Shown one piece after another: positions 55,339-64,000 of a DNA stretch of 64,000 bases. The position numbers and the translations under genes are program-made. The notes beneath the pieces were generated by a model. That model searched no databases. It was given only the letters and a program-made list of their open reading frames with translations, and had not been told where the DNA came from. Position 1 is the first letter of the stretch; each line of letters begins with the position of its first letter. Origin of the DNA: Glaciecola sp. KUL10 (GTDB lineage Bacteria > Pseudomonadota > Gammaproteobacteria > Enterobacterales > Alteromonadaceae); contig NZ_BGNG01000004.1 in assembly GCF_003203515.1 (NCBI RefSeq), forward strand, positions 124,001 through 188,000. Reading direction: 5' to 3'.

Positions 55339-56914
55339 TCAAAGCATGAAAATATGGCAGGTGTTATTGGGCGGAATATTCGCGGGTGCTTTATTAATGT
55401 TCTTAATGGTATCGTTTGTGCTCCCACCAGACTCCACGACAAAAGATACTGCGCTAAACGCCCAAAATAGCGATGAACCGCTTTATTGGGTTGCTCCTAT
55501 GGACGCAAATTATCGCAGAGACGGCCCCGGAAAATCGCCGATGGGCATGGATTTAGTCCCTGTCTACGCAGATGATATTGAAGATGACTCACCAGGTACG
55601 GTCAAGATAGACCCTGTAGTCGTAAACAATATCGGCGTCAAAACAACGCTAGTTGTGGCTCGACCAAAAACGCAAACAATAAACGCTTTTGGAAAGGTTC
55701 ATTATGCTCAAGATAGGGTCTTACATGTACACCCTAGAATAGAAGGCTGGGTTGAGCGTTTATACACGCGAACAGTCGGTGAATATATCGAAAAAGATGC
55801 CCCACTCTACGCGCTTTATTCACCTGAATTGGTTAACGCACAAGAAGAGTTAATCATTGCCTTAAATCAAAACAACCGCAACCTTATTCGCGCGGCAAAA
55901 TCTAGGTTAGCTGCTTTAGAGATGCCCAATAAGCTAATTGAGCAAGTGGCAAAAGACAAGCAGGTCTTGCGCGAAGTTACCTTCTTTGCACAACAAAGCG
56001 GCTTTGTAACAGAACTGAAAATTCAAGAAGGGTTTTTCGTCAAACCTATCGACACTATGTTGGCGATTTCTCCGCTCGAAAAGGTATGGGTCATTGCCGA
56101 TGTGTTCGCAAAAGATGCAAGCAAAATTGAAGTTGGCCAACCAGCCACTATTCAATCTGATTTTTTTGCAGGCGATATCATCACCAGTCAGGTTGACTAT
56201 ATCTACCCCAATTTAAACCCACAAAAAAATACGCTTCAAGTTCGCTTCTTGTTGGACAATCCTGACTTTACCTTAAAGCCACAAATGTTTGTCAATGTGG
56301 CAATCCAAACTGGCAACGACACTGATGATGTAAATAATACTGCTTTAATGGTGTTGAAAGACGCAGTCATTCAAACCGGTGAGCAAGATAGGGTAGTGCT
56401 CGTGTTGGGCGAAGGTAAATTTAAGTCAGTAGAAGTCCAACTGGGCAACTATTTTGGTGAGTATCTTGAAGTGTTGAGTGGTCTTTTAGAGGGTGACCGA
56501 GTCGTGAGTTCTGCCCAGTTTTTGTTGGATTCAGAAAGCAGTATCAATTCTGATTTCAAACGCATAGAAGCTCCAGAAAATAACGACGGTATGCAAGTAC
56601 CCAGCATGCAAATGGACACCGAAGATAACGATGAAACCTTAAGTGCTTGGACAAATGCCGTCATCAACGAAGTGATGGCTGATGAACGTATGCTCAACCT
56701 GTCCCATGGGCCACTTGATGTCTTTAACATGATGGGCATGACAATGAACTTTATGGTGGCTGATAGCATTGATATGAGCACTTTACAGGAAGGTGCAAGC
56801 TTGCATATTCACGTCTTTCGAAATGATTCGGGCATGTTTGAAGTCATCGAATTACATGTGCTTGATGAGGCTGTCGATGTAGGTATGAATCATGAAATGG
56901 GTGATCACTCATGA
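55328..56914 (+). CDS. cusB: CusB-type RND membrane-fusion protein with C-terminal CusF-like domain
   Basis: A 528-residue periplasmic adaptor. N-terminal anchor (VLLGGIFAGALLMFLMV), then a heavy-metal-binding motif without Cys (YWVAPMDANYRRDGPGKSPMGMDLVPVY), followed by the lipoyl/barrel/hairpin domains of RND adaptors (GKVHYAQDRVLHVHPRIEGWVERLY; EGFFVKPIDTMLAI; LDNPDFTLKPQMFVNVAI). The last 80 residues (LSHGPLDVFNMMGMTMNFMVADSID) match CusF, the small periplasmic Cu/Ag chaperone, with its Met and His ligands, so a chaperone is fused to the adaptor. The frame opens at TTG 55313; ATG 55328 with GGAG upstream is chosen. Overlaps cusA by 4 bases. Confidence 0.9.
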   Translation: MSSNQSMKIWQVLLGGIFAGALLMFLMVSFVLPPDSTTKDTALNAQNSDEPLYWVAPMDANYRRDGPGKSPMGMDLVPVYADDIEDDSPGTVKIDPVVVNNIGVKTTLVVARPKTQTINAFGKVHYAQDRVLHVHPRIEGWVERLYTRTVGEYIEKDAPLYALYSPELVNAQEELIIALNQNNRNLIRAAKSRLAALEMPNKLIEQVAKDKQVLREVTFFAQQSGFVTELKIQEGFFVKPIDTMLAISPLEKVWVIADVFAKDASKIEVGQPATIQSDFFAGDIITSQVDYIYPNLNPQKNTLQVRFLLDNPDFTLKPQMFVNVAIQTGNDTDDVNNTALMVLKDAVIQTGEQDRVVLVLGEGKFKSVEVQLGNYFGEYLEVLSGLLEGDRVVSSAQFLLDSESSINSDFKRIEAPENNDGMQVPSMQMDTEDNDETLSAWTNAVINEVMADERMLNLSHGPLDVFNMMGMTMNFMVADSIDMSTLQEGASLHIHVFRNDSGMFEVIELHVLDEAVDVGMNHEMGDHS

Positions 56915-59900
56915 TTGAGGCTGTAATTAGATGGTCCATTAAAAACAGAGTTTTAGTCATTCTGCTCACTGTCATGCTTAGTGGTGCAGGCTTTTACTCG
57001 ATTAAAAGCACCGCTGTAGATGCCATTCCCGACCTGTCTGATGTGCAAGTCATTGTCAAAACAAGCTATGCAGGACAAGCGCCGCAAGTGGTTGAAGACC
57101 AAGTAACCTATCCTCTTACCACCGCGCTTTTAGCCGTTCCTGGGGCTAAAACAGTCAGAGGTTTTTCGTTTTTTGGTGACTCGTATGTCTATGTGATTTT
57201 TGAAGACGGCACCGACCTGTATTGGGCGAGGAGCCGGGTGCTCGAATACTTATCACAAGTAAGTGCTAGCTTACCAGATGGCGTCAATCCACAGCTGGGC
57301 CCTGATGCAACCGGTGTGGGCTGGGTTTACATGTATGCGCTTGATGACCGCAGTGGGAAGCGCAACTTAAGTGAGCTACGAAGCCTACAAGATTGGTTTT
57401 TAAAGTTTGAATTGCAGACCGTTGAAGGCGTATCCGAAATCGCAACGGTGGGAGGCATGGTCAAACAATATCAGGTAATTGTCGACCCGATAAAGCTTCA
57501 AGCCTTTGGTGTGCCATTGTCACATGTTCAAACTGCGATTCAACGAGGCAATCAAGAGTTAGGCGCTTCGGTAATTGAAATGGCTGAAGCTGAATATATG
57601 ATCCGCACCAGTGGCTATATCGAAAATATCAGTCAACTTGAGAATATTCCTATTGGCGTCTCTTCGACGAATACTGCAAAGCATGCAGATAACCAAAATA
57701 ACCAAAGCTCAACACCTTTACTACTCAAAGACATTGCAGACATTCGTCTCGGTCCGCAAATGAGAAGAGGAGTGGCTGAGCTAAATGGTGAGGGAGAAAC
57801 GGTCGGCGGTATCGTTGTGATGCGAGCTGGCGAAAACGCACAAGACACGATTAAACGGGTACAGGAAAAGCTCGCTAACTTGCAAAAAGGCTTACCAGAG
57901 GGTGTTGAAGTGGTCACTGTGTACGACCGTTCAACACTGATCAATGCCGCAGTGGATAATTTGAATAGCAAAATACTGATGGAGTTTGCCATCGTTGCCT
58001 TGGTCTGCGTGTTGTTTTTGTTTCATGTGCGATCAGCATTAGTGGCTATTATCAGTTTGCCGATAGGCATTTTAATTGCCTTTATCATCATGAAATTACA
58101 AGGTATCAATGCCAATATCATGTCCTTGGGCGGGATAGCGATTGCGATTGGCGCTATGATAGACGGTGCAATCGTACTCGTTGAGAATATGCATAAACAC
58201 CTTCAGCGCGCTGAAGAAAATGATACAAACCGATGGGAGTTGGTTGCCAAGTCAGCCAGTGAAGTGGGCCCATCTTTGTTTTTTAGCTTGTTGATTATTA
58301 CCGTTAGCTTTTTACCCGTTTTCACTTTAGAAGCGCAAGAGGGCAAGCTGTTTGCGCCACTTGCTTATACTAAAACCTATGCCATGGCGGCTGCGGCATT
58401 ATTAGCAATTACCTTAGTGCCTGTTTTAATGGGGTATTTTGTGAAAGGCAAAATATTGGCTGAAGATAAAAATCCTCTAAACAAAGCGTTGATTGCGCTA
58501 TATAAGCCAGCGCTTAGGCTTGTACTGCGTTTTCCAAAAACAACCGTATTAATAAGTATTCTATTACTTGCGCTTACCCTAATACCCGCTTCAAAAATAG
58601 GCAGTGAATTTATTCCACCCTTGGACGAGGGTGATTTGATGTATATGCCAACAACTTATGCCAGTGTATCGGTGGGCAAGGCAAGAGAAATCCTCCAACA
58701 AACCAACAAGCTCATTAAAACAGTGCCCGAAGTGCAAACCGTGTTCGGCAAAGTGGGTAGAGCAGAAACAGCAACCGATCCCGCGCCTTTGACCATGATC
58801 GAAACCTTTATTCAGCTCAAACCAAGATCAGAATGGCGAGAAGGCGTTAGCACAGACAGTTTGATAAAAGAATTTGATGCGCTTGTTGATTTTCCGGGTT
58901 TAACCAACGCTTGGGTAATGCCTATCAAAACGCGTATTGATATGCTTTCTACGGGTATCAAAACACCGCTTGGCCTTAAGATTGCGGGTTCCGATTTAAA
59001 CGAAATTCAGTCTATAGGCAAACAAATCGAACAAGCGCTATCCTCGTTAGAAGGCACTGCATCGGTTTATGCTGAGCGCGTAGCCGATGGTCGCTATCTC
59101 AATATCGACATTGATAGGCAAAAAGCAGCCCGCTTCGGTCTATCGATTGCTGATATACAAACATTTATTGCAAGTGCAGTAGGCGGTGTCAATATGAGTA
59201 AAAGTGTAGAACGTTTAGAGCGCTACCCTATTCAACTGCGTTTTGAGCAAACGTATCGAGATTCGCCTCAAGCTTTGTCCGATTTGCCAATGACGACTCA
59301 AGGCGGTGCATACATAAGTTTGGGAGATGTTGCTGATATCAGTATTAGCGAAGGCCCAGCAGGTATCAAAAGTGAAAATGCAAGACCCAATGCGTGGGTG
59401 TACATCGATATCAATGATGTCGATATCGCCGAATATGTCTCTGCTGCCAGTAACCGTATCGATCAACAAATCAAGCTACCTGCTGGTTATTCGATCACTT
59501 GGAGCGGTCAGTATGAATATATGCAGCGCGCGCAAGAAAAGCTCACCTATGTACTGCCACTCACACTAGGTATCATCGTTTTGCTGCTGTATATGAATTT
59601 TAAAAGTCTTGCTCACGTACTCATGATTTTAGGTACTGTTCCATTTTCTTTGTTAGGCGGCGTTGTATTTATCTACTTGCTTGACTTTAATTTTTCAGTC
59701 GCCGTTGCGGTAGGTTTTATTGCTCTGGCAGGTGTTGCAGTAGAAATCGGTATCATCATGTTGAGCTATTTGGACACAAAATTTGAAGCACTAAAGCGAA
59801 GTGGAGATACAGATATAAACTCGTTAATTGATACCGTGACTAGCGCAGCACTCTTGAGAATCAGGCCAGTCATGATGACATCAACATCCATTATATTTGG

Positions 59901-60051
59901 ACTCATACCCGTCATCTATTCAAGCGGCGCAGGCTCTGAAGTAATGAGCCGAATAGCCGCGCCTTTAGTCGGCGGGATGGTGAGTGCGTTGATACTCAGT
60001 TTATTGGTATTGCCTGCGGTTTATTATTTGTGGAGGCGGTGGCAGATTTGA
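56911..60051 (+). CDS. cusA: CusA-type heavy-metal RND efflux pump
   Basis: A 1046-residue RND transporter with twelve TM helices, two large periplasmic domains and the HME-subfamily motifs (GDSYVYVIFEDGTDLYWARSRV; GIAIAIGAMIDGAIVLVENMHKHL with the proton-relay Asp). The Met ligands of the CusA Cu(I)/Ag(I) site all seem conserved: GDLMYMPTTYA, DPAPLTMIETFI and TRIDMLSTGIKTP, so copper or silver rather than zinc or cobalt is predicted. Ends in VYYLWRRWQI. Last gene of the cus operon; its start overlaps the cusB stop (ATGA). Confidence 0.93.
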   Translation: MIEAVIRWSIKNRVLVILLTVMLSGAGFYSIKSTAVDAIPDLSDVQVIVKTSYAGQAPQVVEDQVTYPLTTALLAVPGAKTVRGFSFFGDSYVYVIFEDGTDLYWARSRVLEYLSQVSASLPDGVNPQLGPDATGVGWVYMYALDDRSGKRNLSELRSLQDWFLKFELQTVEGVSEIATVGGMVKQYQVIVDPIKLQAFGVPLSHVQTAIQRGNQELGASVIEMAEAEYMIRTSGYIENISQLENIPIGVSSTNTAKHADNQNNQSSTPLLLKDIADIRLGPQMRRGVAELNGEGETVGGIVVMRAGENAQDTIKRVQEKLANLQKGLPEGVEVVTVYDRSTLINAAVDNLNSKILMEFAIVALVCVLFLFHVRSALVAIISLPIGILIAFIIMKLQGINANIMSLGGIAIAIGAMIDGAIVLVENMHKHLQRAEENDTNRWELVAKSASEVGPSLFFSLLIITVSFLPVFTLEAQEGKLFAPLAYTKTYAMAAAALLAITLVPVLMGYFVKGKILAEDKNPLNKALIALYKPALRLVLRFPKTTVLISILLLALTLIPASKIGSEFIPPLDEGDLMYMPTTYASVSVGKAREILQQTNKLIKTVPEVQTVFGKVGRAETATDPAPLTMIETFIQLKPRSEWREGVSTDSLIKEFDALVDFPGLTNAWVMPIKTRIDMLSTGIKTPLGLKIAGSDLNEIQSIGKQIEQALSSLEGTASVYAERVADGRYLNIDIDRQKAARFGLSIADIQTFIASAVGGVNMSKSVERLERYPIQLRFEQTYRDSPQALSDLPMTTQGGAYISLGDVADISISEGPAGIKSENARPNAWVYIDINDVDIAEYVSAASNRIDQQIKLPAGYSITWSGQYEYMQRAQEKLTYVLPLTLGIIVLLLYMNFKSLAHVLMILGTVPFSLLGGVVFIYLLDFNFSVAVAVGFIALAGVAVEIGIIMLSYLDTKFEALKRSGDTDINSLIDTVTSAALLRIRPVMMTSTSIIFGLIPVIYSSGAGSEVMSRIAAPLVGGMVSALILSLLVLPAVYYLWRRWQI

Positions 60052-60065
60052 GATGTGTTTTTGAA

Positions 60066-60082
60066 CAGAGCCTTAGGCTCTG
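60066..60082 (+). terminator. Short hairpin after cusA, weak terminator candidate
   Basis: CAGAGCC (60066–60072) and GGCTCTG (60076–60082) form a 7-bp stem with a 3-base loop, 15 bases after the cusA stop. No T-run follows immediately. The rest of the 236-base gap shows nothing else. Confidence 0.4.
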
Positions 60083-60287
60083 CTGCAGGAACAGCCGCAC
60101 TTTTTGTAACAGCTCTAGTTTTAGCAAGTTTTCCTGCGAGTGAGAACCCACTTGGCATAAAAACAATATTATATGAAGAAATAGTTAATAAGCGTCTTGG
60201 CTGAGCAGTTTAGCTAAAACAAAATCAGAAATAGCTTATTTAGCCCTTTGTATCCTCAAATCTAAAACACGATATCAAAAACAAGCG

Positions 60288-63200
60288 TCACATTTTAATT
60301 AGTCTCACGGGGCCTAATAAACCGGAAGACTGTAGCTTTTGTTTTTCAATATCCCTGAAAAAATTGAATCCGGTAAATGTAACGCGTTCGCTTTTAGGGG
60401 GAGCTTCATCTGCCACTAACCAGGGCACAGTATCTCCCGTCATCTTATAGCCACTAGTGTCGGGTAAAGATTCATCGCCGATTAGTCGGTTAACCCAAGT
60501 ATTGGTTACCGCTATTGAGATCTGGTTAGCGCCTGGTTTCAGTGCAGAGCGGATATTGACTGCAAAAGGTGGTTTCCATAGTGTTTTTAGCTTTTGTCCA
60601 TTAACGCTGAGTTCGGCAATTTGCTGAACTTCACCCAAGTCTAGGTATATCGGTTTCTGGGTTTGTAGATCATTGGCGTTCACATGAATGCTTTTCGTGT
60701 AATGCGCTGTGCCAGAGTAATGCTTCACTCCGTAAAGAGAATGATCTTTCCAGTTTATCAAACGCGGAAACTCAATTATTCCTGGTCCAGCATACTTAGG
60801 ATTAAATTCAACAGTCCAGCTACCACTTATGACCTCAGTCTTGCTCATTGAATCATCGAGACTGTTAATTAGCACGTCTTTCACTAATTGAGAATGATTA
60901 CCCGTATATTGTGGTATCTGCGTGTCGCGACGAATCAAGATAAAGCGGCTACCGTATGGTTCTATGCTTAGCTTGCCGCGCAATCGATGATGATAGTTTA
61001 GATTTGGGTTGGCTCTCGTTTCTGCACCGCTTTTGGAATTTGTGCCTTCAATCGTATCGAGTCTCTCAATAGTCCCATCATCAATGTTCCATATTTCGGC
61101 GATGCCGTTACCATCTCGCATATCAATTTCGATGTGTTGTAGTACAGCTTGGTCGTTATGAAAAAAATATAGGGTGTTTTCACCAATGCGTCGTTTAGCG
61201 AAGTGCTTAACAGGCTGGTCATCGATATACAAATCTGGCTGAATATTCAATTGCGCTATCGTGTCTATTAATGGAAGACTGCTCATGGTGCCTTTTTTAT
61301 AGCTGCGTATGGTATTGCTTGAATTGCCCCACAATTTGTTGGCTAGGGATTCAAATGCTTTTCTGTCTTCCCATTCGCTGTAACCAATCACATGTTGAGG
61401 TTTTTCGCCCACGATAGTCGCGCCAGCAGCCAGTAATTTTTCGATTTGTGTGAGTGTCTTAAAATGAAGATAATCCGTTCTGCTAAGTATAAGCGCTCGA
61501 TAGCGTGTGCCCTCTGGTAGCACCAAATAGCCATTGTCTACACTTAGCCTATTGATCAAAACATCGGTATTGACATGATCAAAATTAAAGCCTTCTGGAA
61601 CATATTCGCGCTTGGTGACTCTCAATGGGGCAATGTCCCCAAGGTGGACAAGAAAATCCGAATCAGGCACGCCTTGTTGTAAAAGGTATGAGCCTCGAGC
61701 CAAATAATCAAACCACTCAACCGCACCGTTTTTCCACCACGTCTGTGTTCTATCAATATGCGAGCCTATAGAGTCCATAGTCATACCCGGCTTTATATTG
61801 TTATTGGGTTGATGTGCAAAGCGATGAAACATGGTCTCATTGATGCCTCGAGCCCACATATTGTCTCCATGATGTTTATAAAAGTATGGATGCCCGTACC
61901 AATTTACCAAGGTCGATGTAAAGGCTTCGGCCGATACGATGTTTTTACCATAAATATGCGCTGACGAAATCGCAGCTTCAATGCGGCCGTGATAATACTG
62001 TTCACCGTAATAGGGCGCTTTCACCCAAAACTCGCCCATCATCCGATCGGCTTTGCCCCCTGCAGCAAGTTCGTCAAAGGGCCCCCAACCATAGGGTTCG
62101 ATATATGATTCTAGGCCATATTGATTGGCTAAGCGGGTAAATTCTCCATAGTAGTTTTCTACCATAAGATCCGATAAATGTTGTCTAAATTCTTGCAGCA
62201 CTGCGCCAGTGTGTTCAGGAGACTCGATAACTCGCCCTGTCATTGTCGGTAGCCAAGGTATAAAGTCGTAGTCAAATTTGTCTGTAAAGCTCTGCTCGAT
62301 GCCACTTGTCCAGTTTTGTCCTCCTACCTCGTAGCTATCAATCTCGGTGGTTTTTATACTATTGATATTGAGTGCTTTGGTCTTAATGACTAGCTTGCCG
62401 ACATATTGATCAAAATGAAAGGCCAGTGCTTTCGGATCAAATTTGTCTACTTCTAAGCCTTCACCTTCAAAGGTTGCTGGCACGTTAAATGCCCCTGTAC
62501 TTGTGTAACCAAAGCGTAAAACTCGCCAGTTTCCTTCAGGTAATCTAATGCCGTCTTTAGGCAAGTCTCCACGGTTTAATACTAAGACATTATCAAATTT
62601 TGTGATCGCTTCACTTGGTAATTGAGGAGCTAAACTCAAGCGGCCTCGCTCCATCGCGTTTAAAGAAAACCAGTCATTAAATCTAGGAATAGACCACATA
62701 TCAAAGCGCTTTAAGGTAATCGGTTTGGTAAACACAATTCTAAAAAATTTAGCTTCATACCCATCTGTGGCATGATCAACTAATTGTGGGCTAAATGCCC
62801 ATAATCGAGCGCCTGGACGCGGGCGACGAAGCTTTTCAACTACGGTAGTAAAGTTGACTCCGTCATTAGATATCTGAAGTGATGCTTCACCATGTCGGTT
62901 TGGCGTTTCGATATGAAGACTGCGTAATTTGCCCGCTCGTACTAGCTCAAATTGAACCCAGTAGTTTTCTTCTTCATTTTTCGTAAAGCTGACAGTGGTA
63001 TCCCAGTCCTTATCCGTTAGCAAACTTGGATTCAAGGATGGGTCAGAGAAACTCACCTTCGCATTTGAGAAAGGATTGTGTTGATTGTAAGTGTTTTCAG
63101 GAAGTGCAATAAGGGCAATATCACGATAAAACCCTTGATAATATCCGGGCTGAGGAGGAAGGTAATTTTGGCCACCAGATACCGTCTGTTCAGACCAAGT

Positions 63201-63647
63201 AATCCGTTTCATAGACATTTCTGGAGTGACCCACGGACCGCCACTTGAGGTCCAACCATCGGCATTATGGAGACCAAATTCGATATTGTTTTTTTCGGCT
63301 TCGGCCGCGGCATGCACAAGGTGATCAAAAAATTCGTCGGTTCCAAAACGTATCGGGCCGCGCGAAGAAAAAGGGAAATTTCTGCGATGTATATGAAAAA
63401 ATATAGCACCGCCAATGCCGGCCTCACTCATTGCCTTAAAGTCGCCAGTAAACCCCGACTTGTTGAGATTTCCATTCATTGCATGCATCCAAGTTTTCGG
63501 CTGGTAGTTTTGTGGAGGTTGCGAAAATATTTGAGGGTCTAATGTGTCAGCGCTTGCTTTTACAACTACACCTAGTGCACTCAAACAAAGCGTTAGGAAT
63601 ATCGAATACGAGGTAACATTGTTCATTAATCTGTCTTTAACATTCAT
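60288..63647 (-). CDS. Exported GH106 alpha-L-rhamnosidase
   Basis: A 1119-residue secreted glycoside hydrolase of family GH106. A signal peptide (SIFLTLCLSALGVVVKASA) precedes the family's start (KTWMHAMNGNLNKSGFTGDFKAMSEAGIGGAIFF). The central catalytic region includes TTEIDSYEVGGQNWTSGIEQSF and YGLESYIEPYGWGPFDELAAGGKAD. The C-terminal jelly-roll domains end with ITKSIHVNANDL-like and LSVNGQKLKTLWKPPFAV segments. GH106 cleaves terminal alpha-L-rhamnose; in marine bacteria this is typical of ulvan or rhamnogalacturonan use. No other polysaccharide gene is present up to the window edge. Two ATGs (63647, 63626) can start it. Confidence 0.88.
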   Translation of the reverse strand: MNVKDRLMNNVTSYSIFLTLCLSALGVVVKASADTLDPQIFSQPPQNYQPKTWMHAMNGNLNKSGFTGDFKAMSEAGIGGAIFFHIHRRNFPFSSRGPIRFGTDEFFDHLVHAAAEAEKNNIEFGLHNADGWTSSGGPWVTPEMSMKRITWSEQTVSGGQNYLPPQPGYYQGFYRDIALIALPENTYNQHNPFSNAKVSFSDPSLNPSLLTDKDWDTTVSFTKNEEENYWVQFELVRAGKLRSLHIETPNRHGEASLQISNDGVNFTTVVEKLRRPRPGARLWAFSPQLVDHATDGYEAKFFRIVFTKPITLKRFDMWSIPRFNDWFSLNAMERGRLSLAPQLPSEAITKFDNVLVLNRGDLPKDGIRLPEGNWRVLRFGYTSTGAFNVPATFEGEGLEVDKFDPKALAFHFDQYVGKLVIKTKALNINSIKTTEIDSYEVGGQNWTSGIEQSFTDKFDYDFIPWLPTMTGRVIESPEHTGAVLQEFRQHLSDLMVENYYGEFTRLANQYGLESYIEPYGWGPFDELAAGGKADRMMGEFWVKAPYYGEQYYHGRIEAAISSAHIYGKNIVSAEAFTSTLVNWYGHPYFYKHHGDNMWARGINETMFHRFAHQPNNNIKPGMTMDSIGSHIDRTQTWWKNGAVEWFDYLARGSYLLQQGVPDSDFLVHLGDIAPLRVTKREYVPEGFNFDHVNTDVLINRLSVDNGYLVLPEGTRYRALILSRTDYLHFKTLTQIEKLLAAGATIVGEKPQHVIGYSEWEDRKAFESLANKLWGNSSNTIRSYKKGTMSSLPLIDTIAQLNIQPDLYIDDQPVKHFAKRRIGENTLYFFHNDQAVLQHIEIDMRDGNGIAEIWNIDDGTIERLDTIEGTNSKSGAETRANPNLNYHHRLRGKLSIEPYGSRFILIRRDTQIPQYTGNHSQLVKDVLINSLDDSMSKTEVISGSWTVEFNPKYAGPGIIEFPRLINWKDHSLYGVKHYSGTAHYTKSIHVNANDLQTQKPIYLDLGEVQQIAELSVNGQKLKTLWKPPFAVNIRSALKPGANQISIAVTNTWVNRLIGDESLPDTSGYKMTGDTVPWLVADEAPPKSERVTFTGFNFFRDIEKQKLQSSGLLGPVRLIKM

Positions 63648-63870
63648 TCGTTGCGTTCATCCAGTTGTTTTTATGAATACGCACGTTTGAGATGTTTTTT
63701 GAGGAGGTGTGCGAACATGATTGTAAATGCAATATTGTGATTATTTTTGAAAAAATGTAAAGTTAAATTATTAGATATTAAGGGTTTGTAATAAGTTGAA
63801 CTTAACGTAATTTTAGGTTCACTAGAGGTGTAAGTAAACTACACAAAATAAATTGGTGGCAAGGACGCAA

Positions 63871-64000
63871 TTGTCGGAAGCTACAAACAAATACACGTAT
63901 CAACGTCACCGACCAGAGCAAATAGTGCTGTATCAATTGGGCGCGGTCACCGCAATGTCATTGTACCTTGTCCGTATGCCTGATCCATTACTCTGGGGAG
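63871..64000 (+). mobile_element. 5' end of an IS91-like transposase, partial
   Basis: A TTG with AAGGA 5 bases before it (63861–63865) opens a frame that runs to the edge, 43 codons. The first 24 residues contain YTYQRHRPEQIVLYQL, a segment typical of IS91-family transposases. After YQL (about 63938) the reading no longer looks like that family, so a second insertion, a frameshift or a truncated copy is possible. The region upstream (63648–63870) shows no other gene. Confidence 0.5.

Noticed and set aside
63718-63741. Short ORF with a strong GAGGAGG upstream
   Set aside because: It has only seven codons before a stop and no link to a neighbouring plus-strand gene.

Overview
The window is a chromosomal segment of a marine gammaproteobacterium, most likely an alteromonad (Alteromonas/Glaciecola/Paraglaciecola type). 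Grounds for this are the low-to-moderate GC content, the dsbD–fxsA–groES–groEL order (also found in enterobacterial relatives), the many TonB-dependent receptors and c-di-GMP proteins, HugZ-type heme use, a NasR-like regulator and a GH106 rhamnosidase. I saw no tRNA, rRNA, CRISPR array or prophage. The only sign of a mobile element is an IS91-like transposase start cut by the right edge.

Layout. 1–5.3 kb: a membrane protein cut by the left edge, dsbD, fxsA and groESL behind a sigma-32-like promoter, with a clear terminator after groEL. 5.4–11 kb: an RsbQ-like alpha/beta hydrolase overlapping a PAS-GGDEF diguanylate cyclase, a GNAT enzyme, an unrecognised 4-TM protein with a small lipoprotein, and an exported MTAN-like nucleosidase. 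11–18.5 kb: a siderophore-type TonB receptor downstream of a DUF3526-type ABC exporter operon, whose last permease has lost a segment and its reading frame near the C-terminus; then a coiled-coil membrane protein of unknown role. 18.6–24.7 kb: a heme uptake and degradation locus (TonB receptor, hmuTUV, hugZ) around a divergent Fur-box-like site.

24.7–31.9 kb: a YHYH lipoprotein, MORN-repeat protein and SCO1-like protein operon, then a 1455-residue SNF2 helicase with a small membrane protein. 32–36.7 kb: an operon of a RimK-like ATP-grasp ligase, a GNAT/peptidase-C39-like fusion and an RMD1/DUF155 protein, followed by a frameshifted outer-membrane-like gene; this is my best candidate for an incompletely described peptide-modifying system. 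36.8–46 kb: selO, a large lipoprotein, a NIT-ANTAR regulator, an orphan type IV pilin-like protein, a PrnB-like (IDO/TDO superfamily) plus kynureninase-like pair, and rhlE.

46–52 kb: an LPP20-like and a TPR protein, a small anchored protein, a 7TM-GAF-GGDEF-EAL protein and a Tat-type dienelactone hydrolase. 52.3–60 kb: an OprB-like porin, a Cys/Met-rich CopL-like protein and a Cus-type Cu/Ag RND efflux system in which the adaptor carries a C-terminal CusF-like domain. 60.3–63.6 kb: an exported GH106 alpha-L-rhamnosidase.

Themes. Iron and heme acquisition (two TonB receptors, hmuTUV, hugZ) and copper handling (SCO1-like, cusCBA, CopL-like) dominate, with envelope redox maturation (dsbD, SelO) and c-di-GMP signalling alongside. 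All functions are inferred by reading the translated sequences; no database search was possible.
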